A DNA stretch of 64,000 nucleotides from Hyphococcus sp. (lineage in GTDB: Bacteria; Pseudomonadota; Alphaproteobacteria; Caulobacterales; Parvularculaceae), in contig JANQJK010000016.1 in the NCBI GenBank assembly GCA_028281665.1, forward strand, positions 372,001-436,000. The letters are read 5' to 3'. Made by a program: the position numbers and the translations under genes. Positions 55,997 to 64,000 of this stretch are shown here, piece by piece (within the stretch, counting starts at the first letter, position 1; each line of letters opens with the position of its first letter). Under the pieces are notes generated by a model, which saw only the letters and a list, made by a program, of their open reading frames with translations, was not told where the DNA came from and ran no database searches.

Positions 55997-57619
55997 CTAC
56001 ATCCGCGCGACGCCGAAGCTGTTGGGCTTCACGGTTCGGTTGCGCGCTTCCCAGCATGTGGCCAGCAAAAAGCCGAGGGTCTTTCGCGTATCGCGCGGGT
56101 CGATCATGCCGTCGTCGCAAAGTCGGCCTGACGTATAAAAAGCGCCGGCCTGACGGTTGAACATATGGGTCAGCATCTTTTCCTGCATGGCGAGCTGGTC
56201 GCGATTGACCTCTTTCCCTTTTGCGGCGGCCTGACCCTCCGCAACAATGGTCATCACCTGCGCGGCCTGTTCGCCGCCCATGACGCCGGTCGAGGCGTTC
56301 GGCCAGGTAACGACAAAATCCGGGTCGTAACCGCGTCCGCACATGCCGTAATTGCCTGCGCCGTAGCTTGCGCCGATCATGAACGTAATGCGCGGTACCC
56401 TGACATTCGTCACGGCCTGGATCATTTTCGAGCCGTGCTTGATCATGCCGGCCTGTTCATATTGCTTGCCAACGAGGTAGCCGGTTGTGTTCTGGAAGAA
56501 GACGAGGGGCACATCCGCCTGATCGCAGAGCTGCATGAACTGCGCGGCCTTGGTTGCGCCGTCAGGGTCAATGGGCCCGTTGTTGCCGACAATGCCGCAC
56601 GGCATGCCGTAAACATCCGCCTGCACGCAGACGGTCGAGATGCCGTAGCGCGGCTTGAAGTCGGCAAAGTCCGAGCCGTCGACGACGCGGGCGATGACCT
56701 CGCGCACGTCATAGGGCTTGCGGTAGTCGGTGGGTACGATGCCAAGGATTTCGTCCGGATCGTATATGGGTTCGCGAAAGGATTTCTCCGGCATCGACGG
56801 GCAGCGCCGGTTCCAGCCGAGCCGTTCGACAATTTCCCGGGCCATGAGGATCGCTTCGCCGTCGTCTTCGGCGAGAAACTCCGCAAGGCCAGAGACGCTC
56901 GCATGCATTTCCGCGCCGCCCAGTTCTTCTTCTGTGGCAATTTCGCCGGTTGCCGCCTTCAACAGCGGCGGGCCGGCGAGGAACGCCTTGCCGCGCCCTT
57001 TCACCGCGACGACATAGTCGGACATGCCCGGCATGTAGGCGCCGCCGGCGGTCGATGAGCCGTGCAGGACGGCGATGACAGGCAGACCCTTGGCGGAGAG
57101 GCGCGCAAGGTTTGCGAACAGCGTGCCGCCCTGGAGGAAGCCCTCGACAGTGTAATTGATGAGGTCGCCGCCGGCGCTTTCGACCAGATGAATGAAGGGC
57201 AGGTTCTGCTTCAGCGCGATTTCCTGCGCCCGGCGCAGGCGACCGCCCCCGGCGACGGTCATGGCGCCGGCCTTGATGCTGCTGTCGTCGTTGACGATGG
57301 CGCAGCGCGCGCCGTTCACGAAGCCGATCCCGGACATGATGGTCGAGCCGGGAATGGATTTCGCTTCGTCCTCCGTATCGAGAAGATAGCCGGCGATATT
57401 GCCGATCTCGAAATAGGGCATGCCCGGATCGAGGAGCCGGGCGAGGCGTTCGCGGGGGAGGAGCTGTCCGCGTTTTTCAAACCGTTCCTTCCGCGCCGCC
57501 GACTTCGCGGGCGCCCGTGCATTGAGTTCAGCGAGCTTGTCGACCAGCGCCGTCATCTCCGCGTGGTTTTGCTTATACGCGTCCGCGCTCGTGCTTATTC
57601 TCGATTTGAAAACCGTCAT
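55997..57619 (-). CDS. atuC: Acyl-CoA carboxylase carboxyltransferase subunit (probable geranyl-CoA carboxylase beta)
   Basis: A 540-residue carboxyltransferase of the AccD/MccB class. Landmarks are RGQLLPRERLARLLDPG, the acyl-CoA region GGGRLRRAQEIALKQNLPFI, HGSSTAGGAYMPGMSDYVV, and GNNGPIDPDGATKAAQFMQL with FFQNTTGYLVG and GASYGAGNYGMCGR. It pairs with the biotin subunit at 52895. Four-base overlap with atuA. Methylcrotonyl-CoA carboxylase beta is the main alternative; the atuA neighbour favours geranyl-CoA. Confidence 0.87.
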   Translation of the reverse strand: MTVFKSRISTSADAYKQNHAEMTALVDKLAELNARAPAKSAARKERFEKRGQLLPRERLARLLDPGMPYFEIGNIAGYLLDTEDEAKSIPGSTIMSGIGFVNGARCAIVNDDSSIKAGAMTVAGGGRLRRAQEIALKQNLPFIHLVESAGGDLINYTVEGFLQGGTLFANLARLSAKGLPVIAVLHGSSTAGGAYMPGMSDYVVAVKGRGKAFLAGPPLLKAATGEIATEEELGGAEMHASVSGLAEFLAEDDGEAILMAREIVERLGWNRRCPSMPEKSFREPIYDPDEILGIVPTDYRKPYDVREVIARVVDGSDFADFKPRYGISTVCVQADVYGMPCGIVGNNGPIDPDGATKAAQFMQLCDQADVPLVFFQNTTGYLVGKQYEQAGMIKHGSKMIQAVTNVRVPRITFMIGASYGAGNYGMCGRGYDPDFVVTWPNASTGVMGGEQAAQVMTIVAEGQAAAKGKEVNRDQLAMQEKMLTHMFNRQAGAFYTSGRLCDDGMIDPRDTRKTLGFLLATCWEARNRTVKPNSFGVARM

Positions 57620-59388
57620 GGGAGTCTGTCTGCGATGGTTTGTGAAACGGGAATGTCGCGCATCAGCAGCATCTGCGCAAAAGTTTTACCCTGCGGATCG
57701 TTGCGGATCGATGCGACGCCGCCGCCGCCGAGCACCGCGTCGATCAGGAAATTGACGGCGTTCGTTCCGGGCAGGAGAAAGCGCTGCACTTTCGCCGCGT
57801 GGGCGCCGCCGTCGATGAAGTCGGCAAAATGGTCGGCGACGGCGTTTTCGTCGAGCGCCGCCCATATATAGGAAAGGTATTCAGCTTCGCGGGCAATGAT
57901 CCCGATATTGGCCTTGTCGCCCTTGTCGCCGGACCGGCCCCAGGCGAGCCTGATCAGGGGTACGCTGACGGTTGCGTCGTCGGGCGTCGGGGGCGGGGCG
58001 GGTCGCTCTGTTGTTTCGGGTGAAAACGGCGCGCCCGCTTTGTCAGTCCAGACCGTTTTCGTGTCGTCTATTGCGACAGTCGCGTCTATGCCCGCTTTCG
58101 GCGTGAGAAAGGAAAATAGCCGCACCACCGGCGAGGGCTTAGGACGCAATCCAGAAAAAATCGCCATGCCGGGCGGCGTGGCGAGACCGAGGCCGGACAC
58201 TTCTTTCAGGAAGACGCCCGCGCCCATGATGTCCGGATGTTTCACCGCGAGTTTCAGCGCCACCTCGCTTGCCTCGTCGCCGACTGTCTCAACGCTGGTC
58301 TCGGTGAAATCGCCGGCATTAAACTTGCGAAAAACGTTTCGCGCGCGGGTGAACGCCGCCTCGGCGAAGCGCCGCGCTTTTTTACCGGCGTCGAAACCAA
58401 CGAAGGTAACGAGCAACCCTGCGCGAAACCCGTCCCGATAGGTGAGACAGGTTTTGTAGCTGTCTGGCGCCGGGCGTCCCTTTGCCGGCGAAACACGGAC
58501 AAGGTTGTCGCCGTCCTGTTCGATCGTCACGGTTGAGAAATCACAGACCACATCGGGAAGGATGTAGGCTTGCGGGTCGCCGATTTCGTACAGCATCTGC
58601 TCGGCGACGGTTCCGACAGTGACGACGCCGGCGGTCCCTTTCGGTTTTGTGACGGCGACGGCGCCGTCGGCGCTGACTTCGGCGATGGGGTAGCCGATAT
58701 TTGCGATCTCGCCGGCCTCTTCCCAGTCCGTAAAATTGCCGCCGGTCGCCTGGGGCCCGCATTCGATGATGTGGCCGGCGAGGGACCCTGACGCCAGCAA
58801 GTCCCAGTCGTCCGCTTTCCATCCGAATTCATGAATGAGCGCGCCAAGCGTCACGGCGGAGTCGACGCAGCGCCCGGTGATGACAATATCGGCGCCCATG
58901 TCGAGGGCGCGGGCGACCGGGAATGCGCCGAGATAGGCATTGATGGAGGCGATTTTTTCCGGGTCCGGAAACTCGCCGCCTGTAAACATTTCGGAGGGGG
59001 CGGACTTCGCGATCTCGTCCTTTTGCGCCATGAGATCGTCGCCGGTGACGACGGCGACTTTCAGGTCAAGCCCGGCTTCAGCGATCACCGCGCGCGCGGC
59101 CGCCGCACAGGCCTCCGGATTGACGCCGCCGGCGTTTGAAATGATTTTCACCCCTTGCCGGGCAATCTCCGCGATATTGGGTTTCAGCGCGGCGGTAATA
59201 AAGTCGGTTGCGTATCCGGCGTTCGGGTCTTTCGCCCGGGCGCGCGCCAAAATCGACATCGTGATTTCGGCGAGATAGTCGTAGACGATGTAGTCGAGGC
59301 CGCCCTCGGCAAGGAATTGCGGCGTGGCCATCGCGCTTTCGCCCCAGTAGCCGCTGGCGCCGCCGATCCTGACTGCCTTCAGTGACAC
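57616..59388 (-). CDS. atuA: Acyclic terpene utilisation protein AtuA (DUF1446)
   Basis: A 590-residue AtuA-like protein. The DUF1446 part begins VRIGGASGYWGES and contains ISNAGGVNPEACAAA, ITGRCVDSAVTLGALIHEF and ASGSLAGHIIECGPQATGGN; the C-terminal AtuA-like ferredoxin-fold part has LAWGRSGDKGDKANIGIIAR. AtuA is essential for acyclic terpenoid (citronellol/geraniol) catabolism in Pseudomonas, though its reaction is not settled. It is the first gene of the minus-strand arm, downstream of the palindrome at 59466. Confidence 0.92.
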   Translation of the reverse strand: MSLKAVRIGGASGYWGESAMATPQFLAEGGLDYIVYDYLAEITMSILARARAKDPNAGYATDFITAALKPNIAEIARQGVKIISNAGGVNPEACAAAARAVIAEAGLDLKVAVVTGDDLMAQKDEIAKSAPSEMFTGGEFPDPEKIASINAYLGAFPVARALDMGADIVITGRCVDSAVTLGALIHEFGWKADDWDLLASGSLAGHIIECGPQATGGNFTDWEEAGEIANIGYPIAEVSADGAVAVTKPKGTAGVVTVGTVAEQMLYEIGDPQAYILPDVVCDFSTVTIEQDGDNLVRVSPAKGRPAPDSYKTCLTYRDGFRAGLLVTFVGFDAGKKARRFAEAAFTRARNVFRKFNAGDFTETSVETVGDEASEVALKLAVKHPDIMGAGVFLKEVSGLGLATPPGMAIFSGLRPKPSPVVRLFSFLTPKAGIDATVAIDDTKTVWTDKAGAPFSPETTERPAPPPTPDDATVSVPLIRLAWGRSGDKGDKANIGIIAREAEYLSYIWAALDENAVADHFADFIDGGAHAAKVQRFLLPGTNAVNFLIDAVLGGGGVASIRNDPQGKTFAQMLLMRDIPVSQTIADRLP

Positions 59389-59465
59389 GTGATGCCGTCG
59401 TCCTTTCGGCCCCGTCGCCGCGCCGCACCCTTGCGCCGGGCAGCGATATATAGTATGCCTCAGAA

Positions 59466-59486
59466 TTAATGAGTAGCACTCATTAA
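59466..59486. promoter_or_regulatory. 21-bp palindromic operator
   Basis: Perfect 9-bp arms TTAATGAGT and ACTCATTAA around a 3-base spacer. It lies 77 bases upstream of atuA and 59 upstream of the divergent tetR. Size and symmetry suit a TetR dimer, so it is the probable site of the neighbouring repressor. Confidence 0.75.
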
Positions 59487-59545
59487 CGAAAAAGTCAAGC
59501 TTTTTTGGCGCGGCGGGCAGCGACCGGGGAGAAACAGACAGGGCG

Positions 59546-60295
59546 ATGGCGGCGAGAAGTGGTCAGAAACGGCAACCGGCGGCGCTTACCCGCCGGGAAA
59601 AGGTTGAAAGCCGTGAGACCGCGATCCTTTCGGCGGCGCAGAAAATCTTCGCCGCCCGGGGCTACGGCAAAACCACCACCGCGGAGATCGCCGCCGCGGC
59701 TGACGTCGCCGAGGGCACGCTCTATCTCTATTACAAGAACAAGGAAGCGCTCGGGCGCGCGGTTCTTGCCGACTTTTACCGCCGCGTTACTGAGAACGCC
59801 CGGCGCGGCGTCGAAAAATGCCCGGCGACGCGGGAAAAACTCGAATTCCTTGCCCGCCATCACCTGAAAAACGTCATCAGGGAAAGGCGCATCATCGAAC
59901 TGGTCTACATTCTCGAACGGGAAATGGATTCCTACGAGGGCGGCCAGCTTTACCAGATGAACCGCGCCTATGTGGCCGTGTTCGACAACGTACTGCGCGA
60001 AGGCGTTGCACGCGGTGAAATCGATGCGACAATGACGCCGTGGATCACACGCGATATTTTTTATGGCAGTCTTGAATACGCCATGCGCTCAATGCTCATC
60101 CGGGACCGGCAAAAATCCCTTGAGCAGGTGGTGAGCGAGCTGGTGGATCTTGTGATGCGGAAAACATCGCCAACTGAGGACAACCATCCCTCTTTCGCCA
60201 ATCGGACCGGCGACGCCGCCGACCGCGTTCTGGATGCGGCGCGCCGGCTGGAACGCCTTCTGGCGGCGCAAGAGACAAAAGGAGAATACAAATGA
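59546..60295 (+). CDS. TetR-family repressor of the catabolic cluster (AtuR-like position)
   Basis: A 249-residue TetR regulator. The helix-turn-helix is [20 protein letters not shown] (about residues 42-62), followed by a long helical effector domain. It is divergent from atuA and overlaps the thiolase start by four bases (ATGA). AtuR in Pseudomonas occupies the analogous place, and the palindrome at 59466 is the probable operator. By analogy its ligand would be an acyl-CoA pathway intermediate (inference). Confidence 0.9.
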   Translation: MAARSGQKRQPAALTRREKVESRETAILSAAQKIFAARGYGKTTTAEIAAAADVAEGTLYLYYKNKEALGRAVLADFYRRVTENARRGVEKCPATREKLEFLARHHLKNVIRERRIIELVYILEREMDSYEGGQLYQMNRAYVAVFDNVLREGVARGEIDATMTPWITRDIFYGSLEYAMRSMLIRDRQKSLEQVVSELVDLVMRKTSPTEDNHPSFANRTGDAADRVLDAARRLERLLAAQETKGEYK

Positions 60296-61488
60296 GAGAA
60301 GCCGTAATCGTTTCGACCGCCCGCACGCCGATCGGCAAGGCCTATCGGGGCGCCTTCAACAATACCACCGCGCAAACGCTGGGCGGTCATGCGATCAAGC
60401 ACGCTGCCGAACGCGCCAGGGTTGATTTCGAGGAAATTGAAGACGTCGTCATGGGCTCGGCCCTGCAACAGGGAACGGCGTTTCAGAACGTGGCGCGCCA
60501 GTCGGCGTTGCGCGCCGGCTTTCCCATCGGCGTTTCCGGCATGAGCGTCGACCGGCAATGCGCCAGCGGCATGATGGCGATTGCAACCGCGGCGAAGCAG
60601 GTCGTTGTCGACAACATGACCGTCGCCATCGGCGGCGGCGTTGAGTCGATCTCCATGAACCAGACAAACGACATGTTCGTGCGGCCCGATCCGTGGCTTC
60701 TTCAGAACCTGCCCGAAACCTACATGCAGATGATCGAGACGGCCGAAATCGTCGCCGACCGCTACAACGTCTCGCGCGAGGCCCAGGACGAATACGCCGC
60801 GCAAAGCCAGGCGCGCACCCACGCTGCGCAGGAAGCCGGCAAGTTCGACGACGAGATCGTGGCGCTGCCGTCGGTGATGAAATTCCTCAACAAGGAAACC
60901 GGCGAAACGTCCGATGTCGAAACCAGGCTCGAAAAGGACGAGGGCAATCGCCCGGGCACGACCGCGGAAGCGCTCGCCGGACTGAAGCCGGTCTTCAAGG
61001 GCGGGCAGAAAGTGCAGGAAGGCAAGTACATCACCGCCGGCAATGCGTCGCAGCTATCCGATGGCGCTTCGGCCGCTGTCGTCATGGAAGCCAAAGAAGC
61101 GGAAAAACGGGGCCTGCAACCGCTGGGGATTTATCGCGGCATGGCCGTCGCCGGCACACACCCGGACGAGATGGGCATCGGCCCGGTCTACGCCGTGCCG
61201 CGCCTGCTGGAGAAAACCGGTCTCAAGATGGACGATATCGGCCTCTGGGAACTCAACGAAGCCTTTGCCGTCCAGGTGATTTACTGCCGCGACAAGCTCG
61301 GCATTCCGGATGAAACCCTCAACGTCAATGGCGGATCGATTTCCATCGGCCACCCCTACGGCATGTCCGGCGCGCGCATGGTCGGCCACGCGCTCATCGA
61401 AGGCAAACGCCGCGGCGTGAAATACGTCGTCTGCACCATGTGCGTCGGCGGCGGCATGGGCGCGGCCGGGTTGTTTGAGGTGGCGTAG
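60292..61488 (+). CDS. Acetyl-CoA acyltransferase (thiolase)
   Basis: A 398-residue thiolase cleaving 3-ketoacyl-CoA. Active residues are seen in DRQCASGM (nucleophilic Cys, about 88), [10 protein letters not shown] (His, about 349) and [10 protein letters not shown] (second Cys, about 380). A general acyl-CoA degradative thiolase. Overlaps tetR, so the regulator and enzyme are co-transcribed. Confidence 0.93.
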   Translation: MREAVIVSTARTPIGKAYRGAFNNTTAQTLGGHAIKHAAERARVDFEEIEDVVMGSALQQGTAFQNVARQSALRAGFPIGVSGMSVDRQCASGMMAIATAAKQVVVDNMTVAIGGGVESISMNQTNDMFVRPDPWLLQNLPETYMQMIETAEIVADRYNVSREAQDEYAAQSQARTHAAQEAGKFDDEIVALPSVMKFLNKETGETSDVETRLEKDEGNRPGTTAEALAGLKPVFKGGQKVQEGKYITAGNASQLSDGASAAVVMEAKEAEKRGLQPLGIYRGMAVAGTHPDEMGIGPVYAVPRLLEKTGLKMDDIGLWELNEAFAVQVIYCRDKLGIPDETLNVNGGSISIGHPYGMSGARMVGHALIEGKRRGVKYVVCTMCVGGGMGAAGLFEVA

Positions 61489-61501
61489 CGGTGATTTCAC
61501 G

Positions 61502-61574
61502 CCGCTCATCCCCGCGAAGGCGGGGATCCATGGAAAGCGGCTTGGTGGATTCCTGCTTTCGCAGGAATGAGCGG
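61502..61574. repeat. REP-like palindromic element, type 1 (second copy)
   Basis: CGCTCATCCCCGCGAAGGCGGGGATCC and TTCCTGCTTTCGCAGGAA with TGAGCGG. It is the same two-hairpin unit as 54922-54994, between the thiolase and the SDR genes. The reverse of the hairpins is shared, as in known REP/BIME elements. Confidence 0.8.
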
Positions 61575-61592
61575 ATTTAGGACAACAAAGCA

Positions 61593-62507
61593 ATGCCAAA
61601 CATCTCATTCAAAGACCGCGTCGCCATCGTCACCGGCGCCGGCGGCGGGCTCGGGCGGGCGCACGCCCTCGAATTAGCCAAACGCGGAGCCAAGGTCGTC
61701 GTCAACGATCTCGGCGGCGCAGTAGACGGCACCGGCGGTTCGGCATCGGCGGCGGAGGATGTCGCCAATCACATCAATGCGTCAGGCGGCGAGGCGATCG
61801 CCGACGGCGCCAATGTGACGAAGGCGGGCGAAGTCGCCGCCATGGTGAAAGCCGCGACGGACAAATGGGGCCGCGTCGATATTCTGATCAACAATGCGGG
61901 CATCCTGCGCGACAAGACATTTCACAAGATGACGCTCGATGACTTCAAAGCCGTCATCGACGTGCACCTCATCGGCTCGGCGACCTGCACCCATGCGGTG
62001 TGGCCTGTCATGCGCGAGCAGAATTATGGCCGCGTCATCTTCACATCGTCGCCGTCAGGGCTCCACGGCATTTTCGGGCAGGCGAATTACGGCGCGGCGA
62101 AAGCGGGCATGATCGGGCTGATGAATGCGCTGCACCTCGAAGGCGCCAAATACGATATCCGGGTCAACGTGCTGTCGCCGTCCGCGCGCACGCGCATGAC
62201 CGAAGACCTCGGCATCCCGGAACCGGTTCTTGAAATGCTGACGCCGGAAGCGATTACGGCGGCTGCGGTGTTTCTTGTTTCTGACGATGCTCCCTCGCGG
62301 CAGATCATCTCCTGCGCCGGCGGCGGCTACGCGTCGGCGCACATCGTTGAAACCGGCGGGGTTTATCTGCCGCCTGAAAAACAAACCGCTGACGAGATTG
62401 CGGCGCACTGGGACAGGATTTCCGACAAGGCCGACGTCAACTACTATCAGGATTCAAACGGACCCATCGCAACCTTCATGGCGAAAGCGCAACAGCGTAA
62501 TGGTTAG
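61593..62507 (+). CDS. Short-chain dehydrogenase, MFE-2 (3R)-hydroxyacyl-CoA type
   Basis: A 304-residue SDR with cofactor motif TGAGGGLGRAHALELAKRGA, NNAG (about residues 100-103), and catalytic YGAAK (Tyr about 168). The insertion VVNDLGGAVDGTGGSASAAE and length are typical of the peroxisomal multifunctional enzyme type 2-like branch that oxidises (R)-3-hydroxyacyl-CoA. It may perform a dehydrogenation step in this cluster; AtuG/AtuB of Pseudomonas are also SDRs, but orthology is not shown. Confidence 0.9.
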   Translation: MPNISFKDRVAIVTGAGGGLGRAHALELAKRGAKVVVNDLGGAVDGTGGSASAAEDVANHINASGGEAIADGANVTKAGEVAAMVKAATDKWGRVDILINNAGILRDKTFHKMTLDDFKAVIDVHLIGSATCTHAVWPVMREQNYGRVIFTSSPSGLHGIFGQANYGAAKAGMIGLMNALHLEGAKYDIRVNVLSPSARTRMTEDLGIPEPVLEMLTPEAITAAAVFLVSDDAPSRQIISCAGGGYASAHIVETGGVYLPPEKQTADEIAAHWDRISDKADVNYYQDSNGPIATFMAKAQQRNG

Positions 62508-62522
62508 GGGTTCAGAACTGAT

Positions 62523-62587
62523 TGTCATCGCCGGATTTATTCCGGCGATCCAATGTTCTGGATTGCCGGGACAAGCCCGGCAATGAC
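62523..62587. repeat. REP-like palindromic element, type 2 (second copy)
   Basis: GTCATCGCCGGATTTATTCCGGCGATCC and GGATTGCCGGGACAAGCCCGGCAATGAC-type hairpins, matching the unit at 55853-55950. It lies between the SDR and the acyl-CoA dehydrogenase genes, just before the latter's start. Confidence 0.75.
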
Positions 62588-62617
62588 ATCGACTGCATTC
62601 TACAAGGGTTTGCGGTC

Positions 62618-63826
62618 ATGACGGACGCGCACCAAAAAGAACTGGCAGAGTTCGCCGCCGACGCCGATGCGTGGTTTGCGGCGAACACCCCTCGCGATCC
62701 GGGTTTCATGCTGCCGCTGACCTTCATGGAAGTGGGCACGGACCAGCAGTTTGAATTCCTGCGCGACTGGCAGCGTAAAGTCTGGGAGGCCGGCTATCTC
62801 GGCGCCGCGTGGCCGGAAGACTATGGCGGTGGCGGGCTGAGGCAGGACTTTCAGGACGCGGCGACGGCGGCCATGAAAAAGCACGATGCGCCGATCATGC
62901 TCAATGCCATCGGCCTGAACTGGACCGGCCCGTTGCTGCTCGACATGGGAACCGAAGAAGACCGGAAGAAATACATCAAAGGCATTCTGTCTGCGGAAGA
63001 TATCTGGTGTCAGGGGTTCTCCGAGCCCGAGAACGGCTCTGATCTCGGCAATGCGCAACTGAAAGCGGAGCGTGACGGCGATGAGTATGTGCTCAACGGC
63101 TCCAAGACCTGGACGACGCAGGGCAACTACGCGAAGTACATGATCCTGCTGGCGCGCACAGATCCCGACGCGCCTAACAAATACGCCGGGCTTTCCTTCT
63201 TTCTCGCGCCGATGACCGTACCCGGCGTCGAAACGCAGCCGATCCGCAAACTCACCGGCGAATTCGGCTTTACACAGACGTTTTTTACCGATGCGCGTAT
63301 CCCTGTGTCCTGCCTCATGGGTGAGGAAGGGCAGGGATGGCTCGTCGCCATGCGTACGCTGGAATATGAACGCGGCGCCCGGAAGGGACAGGCCGGCGGC
63401 TATGTGATGACGTCATTCGACGCGTTTCAGATTGTCGATCTGGCGAAGCGCGCGATGCGCGCCGGGGCGCCGGCGATTGACGATCCGGTGATGTGCGACC
63501 GGCTGGTTGAATTCGTGATTGAAGCGCAAGGGCTGAAGCTGAACAATGAGCGCGGGCGGTTCGCGCCGCTCAATCAGGACCGGCCCATGGGCCTGCCCCT
63601 GTCAAACAAGCTCGCATGGACGGAGTTTGTGCGCCGGCTCAATGAATTCGCCATGACGCTCACTGGCGCGGCGGGCGGCTATTATGTGGGCGACGAAAAC
63701 GCCTTCGATGACGGCCTCTGGACGCGGGGGTATCTGAACGCCTTTTCCGCCACCATTGGCGGCGGCACCTCGCAGATACAGCGCAATATTGTCGCCGAGC
63801 ATGTGCTCGGCCTGCCCAAGAAGTAA
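62618..63826 (+). CDS. Acyl-CoA dehydrogenase
   Basis: A 402-residue FAD enzyme. Features are GYLGAAWPEDYGG, WCQGFSEPENGSDLGN, LNGSKTWTTQG and the C-terminal DDGLWTRGYLNAFSATIGGG segment. It introduces the 2,3 double bond in an acyl-CoA; in a terpenoid pathway the citronellyl-CoA dehydrogenase step (AtuD) would need such a protein. The likely start is ATG 62618; the frame continues upstream to 62522 through the REP element, which is unlikely to be coding. Paired with a second acyl-CoA dehydrogenase downstream. Confidence 0.92.
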   Translation: MTDAHQKELAEFAADADAWFAANTPRDPGFMLPLTFMEVGTDQQFEFLRDWQRKVWEAGYLGAAWPEDYGGGGLRQDFQDAATAAMKKHDAPIMLNAIGLNWTGPLLLDMGTEEDRKKYIKGILSAEDIWCQGFSEPENGSDLGNAQLKAERDGDEYVLNGSKTWTTQGNYAKYMILLARTDPDAPNKYAGLSFFLAPMTVPGVETQPIRKLTGEFGFTQTFFTDARIPVSCLMGEEGQGWLVAMRTLEYERGARKGQAGGYVMTSFDAFQIVDLAKRAMRAGAPAIDDPVMCDRLVEFVIEAQGLKLNNERGRFAPLNQDRPMGLPLSNKLAWTEFVRRLNEFAMTLTGAAGGYYVGDENAFDDGLWTRGYLNAFSATIGGGTSQIQRNIVAEHVLGLPKK

Positions 63827-63832
63827 CGCGTG

Positions 63833-64000
63833 ATGAATGATCTCGGCGCCTTAGGCTTTTCCGAAGAACAGGCGGACCTCATGGAGGCGGCCTCGCGGTT
63901 CTGCCGCGAGAAGTCGCCCATGGAGAAAGTCCGTAAACTGATCGAAACGGAAGAAGGCTATGATGCGTCTGTCTGGAACGAGATTGCCGATCTTGGCTGG
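63833..64000 (+). CDS. Acyl-CoA dehydrogenase, second paralogue (truncated by window edge)
   Basis: The frame runs from ATG 63833 to the right edge with 56 codons: MNDLGALGFSEEQADLMEAA then SRFCREKSPMEKVR and DASVWNEIADLGW, the N-terminal helical domain of acyl-CoA dehydrogenases. Six bases separate it from the preceding dehydrogenase, so it belongs to the same operon; two-gene FadE pairs of this kind often form heteromers. The rest of the gene lies outside. Confidence 0.85.
   Translation, partial: MNDLGALGFSEEQADLMEAASRFCREKSPMEKVRKLIETEEGYDASVWNEIADLGW

Noticed and set aside
56165-57058. Long plus-strand frame opposite atuC
   Set aside because: Antisense to the carboxyltransferase; no recognisable domain.

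Overview
The window is chromosomal DNA from an alphaproteobacterium, most likely a marine, aerobic, TonB-receptor-rich lineage such as the Hyphomonadaceae/Parvularculaceae. This placement is inferred from gene content (FnrL/cco/hemN block, NAD-dependent formate dehydrogenase, atu-type terpenoid genes, two TonB receptors), from GC-rich coding and from REP-like palindromes. No rRNA, tRNA or CRISPR array was seen.

Region 1 (1-14989) is an accessory block, noticeably AT-richer than the rest from about 5 to 18 kb. It holds a giant minus-strand exoprotein that runs off the left edge (FG-GAP repeats, cadherin-like domains and RTX-like glycine-rich repeats), a TetR regulator, a TonB receptor, a complete minus-strand type I secretion operon (ABC protein, HlyD-type adaptor, TolC-type channel) and a divergent TIGR03032/DUF4915 gene. 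The likeliest reading is a secreted or surface-attached giant repeat protein with its own exporter.

Region 2 (14990-18220) is a transposon graveyard. It has IS3-family remnants on both strands, IS5-family 3' remnants flanking a small secreted-protein gene, and one apparently complete IS5-family (IS427-like) element with matched ends and CTAG flanks.

Region 3 (18221-22640) is a metal-acquisition module: DUF2946 protein, TonB receptor and PepSY membrane protein in one minus-strand operon, with the orphaned 3' tail of feoB behind it. Two direct copies of a 45-bp repeat bracket it.

Region 4 (23034-34046) holds an SMP-30-type lactonase, msrB-msrA, guaA, a PrnB/IDO-superfamily haem protein and a formate dehydrogenase operon (fdsG-fdsB-fdsA-fdhD).

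Region 5 (34144-46291) is the low-oxygen respiration block: ompW, hemN, an FNR-type regulator with a CX2CX7C cluster, ccoNOQP-ccoGHIS and a DUF2189 membrane protein. Four FNR-type boxes are in its intergenic gaps, so it is probably one microaerobic regulon.

Region 6 (46536-52067) is a tripartite RND efflux operon (lipoprotein adaptor, RND pump, NodT-type channel).

Region 7 (52077-64000) is a catabolic cluster resembling acyclic terpene utilisation. A minus-strand arm carries TIGR03084, atuF, atuE, atuC and atuA. A plus-strand arm carries tetR, thiolase, SDR and two acyl-CoA dehydrogenases, the last cut by the right edge. A perfect palindrome between the arms is the probable operator. Four REP-like palindromic elements sit in this cluster's gaps.
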